NCBI GenBank assembly: GCA_002438505.1
Contig: DJPI01000048.1
Location: forward strand, 1 to 16,053
Reading direction: 5' to 3'
Length of the DNA: 16,053 nucleotides
From: Ruminococcaceae bacterium UBA6416
GTDB lineage: Bacteria; Bacillota; Clostridia; Oscillospirales; Acutalibacteraceae
A model generated the notes under the pieces. The model saw only the letters and a program-made list of their open reading frames with translations, was not told the DNA's origin and made no database searches. Of the stretch, positions 14,532-16,053 are shown piece by piece. The position numbers and the translations under genes were made by a program. Numbering within the stretch: the stretch's first letter is position 1; each line of letters starts with the position of its first letter.

Positions 14532-14626
14532 ACAGAATTTAAGCCGATATCAAAAAACAGCGGATAAAGCTCTTGAGTTTTTCCCTTTTGTCATTCATTG
14601 CCTTGCACTGAGAAGCGGGCATTTCC

Positions 14627-15497
14627 TCAATCGCCAAGGGTTTCACCATATTTAAATTCAGTTGGTTTTTTAACAATTCCATCACGTTTGCTACCGTATA
14701 AATCATTCCTTTCTTCAAGTTCAAAAAAGCCCTGCCAGCCTTTTTCAACGGACTGTTCAATGATTTTCCTTGCTTTTTCAAAGTCACCGCACGATAAATT
14801 CATAAGCTCGTTAAAATTGAGCTTTTGTGAGTAATCACTCATAGGCTTTTTAAGCTTTTTTCGTTGTTCAACAAAAGCGCCCCAGACCTCCCGAAGTTCC
14901 TCGGGAACGAAGGGAGTGGTTTGGTTTGGTCTTGTTTTGTTTTGTCTTGTTTTGTTTTGTCTTGTTTTGTATTGTTTTGTTTGTGGCGTTTTCCGAACGG
15001 TTTTGAGGGTTTTCCGTACGGTTTACTGCGTTTTCCGTACGGCTTTGAGAAATGAAGATAATTTTTTTAAGAATACCGGGTGGAACGTCTGATGGATTTT
15101 CATCGTTCAACAGCCAGTATTCTTTAATTATTGTTATTGCATTCCTGTTTTTTTGAACGCCTATAAGATAGCGTCTTTGAATGCTTTCTGAGGTCAATAC
15201 GCCTAACACATTAAAAATTCTTTCATCAAACAAAGAACGTCTAACACATCGCTCAATGACCTTCTTTATAAGGCTCGCTGAACAACCATCACCAACATCT
15301 TCTGACATAAGATAACAGTCATCATCGTCCCATTTCAAAAAATAGCCGTTGGTTTCATATATGGCGTTAAGTACATACAAAAAAATCATTACGCCTTTGA
15401 GACCGAATTCACCTTTGATTTGCCTTATCTTTTTGTCTCTGAATAGCCCAACATCAAAACTCCAAAACTTCAAACCGCCGCCTGACGGTCTTGGCAA
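14627..15497 (-). pseudogene. DUF4373-type phage replication protein, split by +1 frame offset at a pentanucleotide repeat
   Basis: The N-terminal half (15497 down to the repeat) begins MPRPSGGGLKFWSFDVGLFR and carries the Lin1244/Lin1753-like DUF4373 core (…FGLKGVMIFLYVLNAIYETN, RRSLFDERIFNVLGVLTS, IIKEYWLL), found in phage replisome-organiser proteins. In its own frame it runs through the repeat and ends as a 209-aa product with an atypical tail (stop at 14868). The expected C-terminal module is instead in the frame one base later: PFVPEELREVWGAFVEQRKK … SVEKGWQGFFELEERN, ending at 14627. The TTG start at 15497 has AAAAGGAG eight bases upstream. Adding one 5-bp unit or losing two would restore one frame of about 291 aa. 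It may be phase-variable, decayed, or a sequencing/assembly slip. Confidence 0.85.
14921..14980. repeat. Pentanucleotide tandem repeat inside the DUF4373 gene
   Basis: Twelve 5-bp units of the form TTGGT, CTTGT, TTTGT or ATTGT run without interruption. A higher 15-bp order (cttgt-tttgt-tttgt) occurs twice and then varies. All three minus-strand frames are open through the tract and encode Lys/Gln/Asn/Thr-rich linker sequence. Confidence 0.92.
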
Positions 15498-15501
15498 GAT
15501 A

Positions 15502-15534
15502 TCAACTCCTTTTCCCGGATTGAATTTTCAACAT
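15502..15534 (-). CDS. Possible 10-aa leader peptide before the DUF4373 gene
   Basis: ATG at 15534, nine bases after GAGAGGA, encodes MLKIQSGKRS and stops at 15504-15502. The last codons contain the AAAAGGAG ribosome site of the DUF4373 gene, whose TTG start follows four bases after the stop. This geometry suits translational coupling, but so short a frame can arise by chance. Confidence 0.3.
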   Translation of the reverse strand: MLKIQSGKRS

Positions 15535-15560
15535 CCGTTCAATTCCTCTCGAATCTCCTC

Positions 15561-15572
15561 GAACAAATGTTC
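15561..15572. promoter_or_regulatory. LexA (SOS) box downstream of the DUF4373 promoter
   Basis: The palindrome GAACAAATGTTC matches the Gram-positive LexA/DinR core GAAC-N4-GTTC. It lies at about +2 to +13 relative to the predicted start, where a bound repressor would block transcription. This placement makes a chance match less likely. Confidence 0.65.
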
Positions 15573-15580
15573 TATAATTA

Positions 15581-15609
15581 ATTGTAGAGCGAAAAGAAGA
15601 AGTTGTCAA
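15581..15609 (-). promoter_or_regulatory. Sigma-A promoter of the DUF4373 gene
   Basis: The minus strand reads TTGACA (15609-15604), 17 bases, TACAAT (15586-15581), with one mismatch in the -10. It points at the leader and DUF4373 frame and is followed at once by the LexA-type box. Confidence 0.82.
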
Positions 15610-15669
15610 GGTTTTCGGCGGATATTTTGCCGGAGAAAATTTTTGAAATTTGCGGAAAAAGTCGCGTTC

Positions 15670-15704
15670 TAGACGCTAGATGCTAGACGCTGGACGCTAG
15701 ATTT
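15670..15704. repeat. Five-copy heptamer tandem repeat
   Basis: The plus strand holds TAGACGC, TAGATGC, TAGACGC, TGGACGC and TAGATTT in direct succession. It is intergenic, and I can assign no function. A 7-bp unit is unusual outside variable repeats. Confidence 0.85.
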
Positions 15705-15905
15705 TGCGGAATTTTTATGTTCTGCAAGAGGCAAGGTTTTCGCCATCTTTGCATTAAGCTTTGAGAAAGGCTGAACCTGACCCTTTCTGCAAAAAATCCG
15801 CGAGAAAAAAATTGGCACGGCTTAACGGTTATATAAAACATTGGGAAAAGCACATAACTAGTAGACTGCAGAAAGCGGATTTGTCCGACTGTGAGGGAGT
15901 TTTTG

Positions 15906-16036
15906 CTGTGCGTCTGTTGTAGGCGCACCGGAGCCGAAAGGACGATTTTCCCCCGCAAATCGGATTTTCGGTCTCCAAGCACGCCGTATGAAAAGCGTCT
16001 TTTTGGTTACTTTTGTGACAATCGACAAAAGTAACC
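15906..16036. repeat. Cluster of three stable hairpins, probable dispersed structured repeat or RNA
   Basis: Hairpin 1 (15906-15927) has 8 pairs with a 5-6-base loop, GTGCGTCT pairing with AGGCGCAC. Hairpin 2 (15930-15976) pairs GGAG and CCGAAA with TTTCGG and CTCC, one base bulged, and contains an inner stem CGATTT/AAATCG. Hairpin 3 (16005-16036) is GGTTACTTTTGT against its perfect complement with an 8-base loop. I have the impression of having seen closely similar sequence dispersed in clostridial genomes, where it yields spurious short proteins; that is memory, not a search. Confidence 0.5.
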
Positions 16037-16053
16037 CTGCGGAGCACAAGGAC

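Larger units (their letters stand above)
15610..16053. other. Intergenic stretch without convincing gene at the right edge
   Basis: Short minus-strand frames exist (for example 15683-15982 and 15829-16047), but they overlap each other in different frames, lack good ribosome sites and are Arg/Ser/Cys-rich, so I reject them as genes. The stretch holds the heptamer repeat and the three hairpins described separately. No tRNA or promoter was recognised. Confidence 0.6.

Noticed and set aside
14511..14545. Good ribosome site AAAGGAG followed by ATGAATG on the plus strand
   Set aside because: Every start there meets a stop within about a dozen codons; the DNA is better explained as the sigma-K-type promoter of the minus-strand unit.
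14539..14787. 82-codon minus-strand frame (MTLKKQGKSLNS…)
   Set aside because: It is in the third frame over the C-terminal part of the DUF4373 gene; the PFVPEELREVW frame matches the family and this one does not. Its last 36 codons past 14627 could be gene tail after a further shift, but I see no support.
14921..14980. Repeat tract as a CRISPR-like array
   Set aside because: Units are 5 bp and contiguous with no spacers; it is a simple sequence repeat. No CRISPR array or cas gene was seen in the window.
15573..15578. TATAAT on the plus strand beside the SOS box
   Set aside because: There is no -35 at the right distance and no plus-strand gene follows.
15829..16049. Overlapping 63-72-codon frames at the right edge
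   Set aside because: Several frames are open at once, without ribosome sites, and the DNA is dominated by hairpins; likely spurious products of a non-coding repeat.

Overview
The window reads as chromosomal DNA of an endospore-forming member of the Bacillota, most likely a Clostridia-class anaerobe. The evidence is a SpoVAF/GerA-family germination protein, a BofA-family protein, a SpoIID-like protein with three peptidoglycan-binding repeats, a RibU vitamin transporter under an FMN riboswitch, and promoters of clear Gram-positive type. No rRNA or tRNA gene was seen. All coding genes except the BofA-like one are on the minus strand, so they are transcribed right to left.

Region A (1-5.5 kb) is an accessory defence island. 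From right to left it holds tnpV and a DUF6809 gene (both typical of clostridial mobile elements), then an XRE regulator whose near-consensus promoter carries a perfect 15-bp inverted repeat. Next come a methyltransferase fused to an N-terminal PD-(D/E)xK nuclease-like domain, a two-domain specificity subunit, and an unrecognised gene running off the left edge. The last four are overlapping or tightly spaced and look like one operon. No helicase-bearing HsdR is in view. The fusion plus separate S subunit resembles BcgI-like (type IIB) systems as much as classical type I.

Region B (5.5-7.5 kb) is core metabolism: ribU with consensus promoter, FMN riboswitch and intrinsic terminator, preceded by a class I mannose-6-phosphate isomerase.

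Region C (7.5-14.5 kb) is cell wall and sporulation. It contains a small BofA-like membrane protein (plus strand, plausible sigma-E-type promoter), a 917-aa membrane-anchored N-acetylmuramoyl-alanine amidase, spoVAF, and a two-gene overlapping unit: a repeat-bearing protein with a C-terminal beta-sandwich-like domain, then the SpoIID-like/peptidoglycan-binding protein. That unit lies behind a good sigma-K-type promoter match.

Region D (14.5-16.05 kb) is phage-like or repetitive. A DUF4373-type phage replication gene is split by a +1 frame offset exactly at a 12-unit pentanucleotide repeat. It is preceded by a promoter with a LexA/SOS box immediately downstream of the -10. The last ~500 bases hold no convincing gene but contain a heptamer tandem repeat and three well-formed hairpins, probably a dispersed structured repeat or RNA. 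The most notable points are the repeat-controlled, SOS-box-bearing replication gene, the structured right end, and the undescribed fourth gene of the restriction operon.
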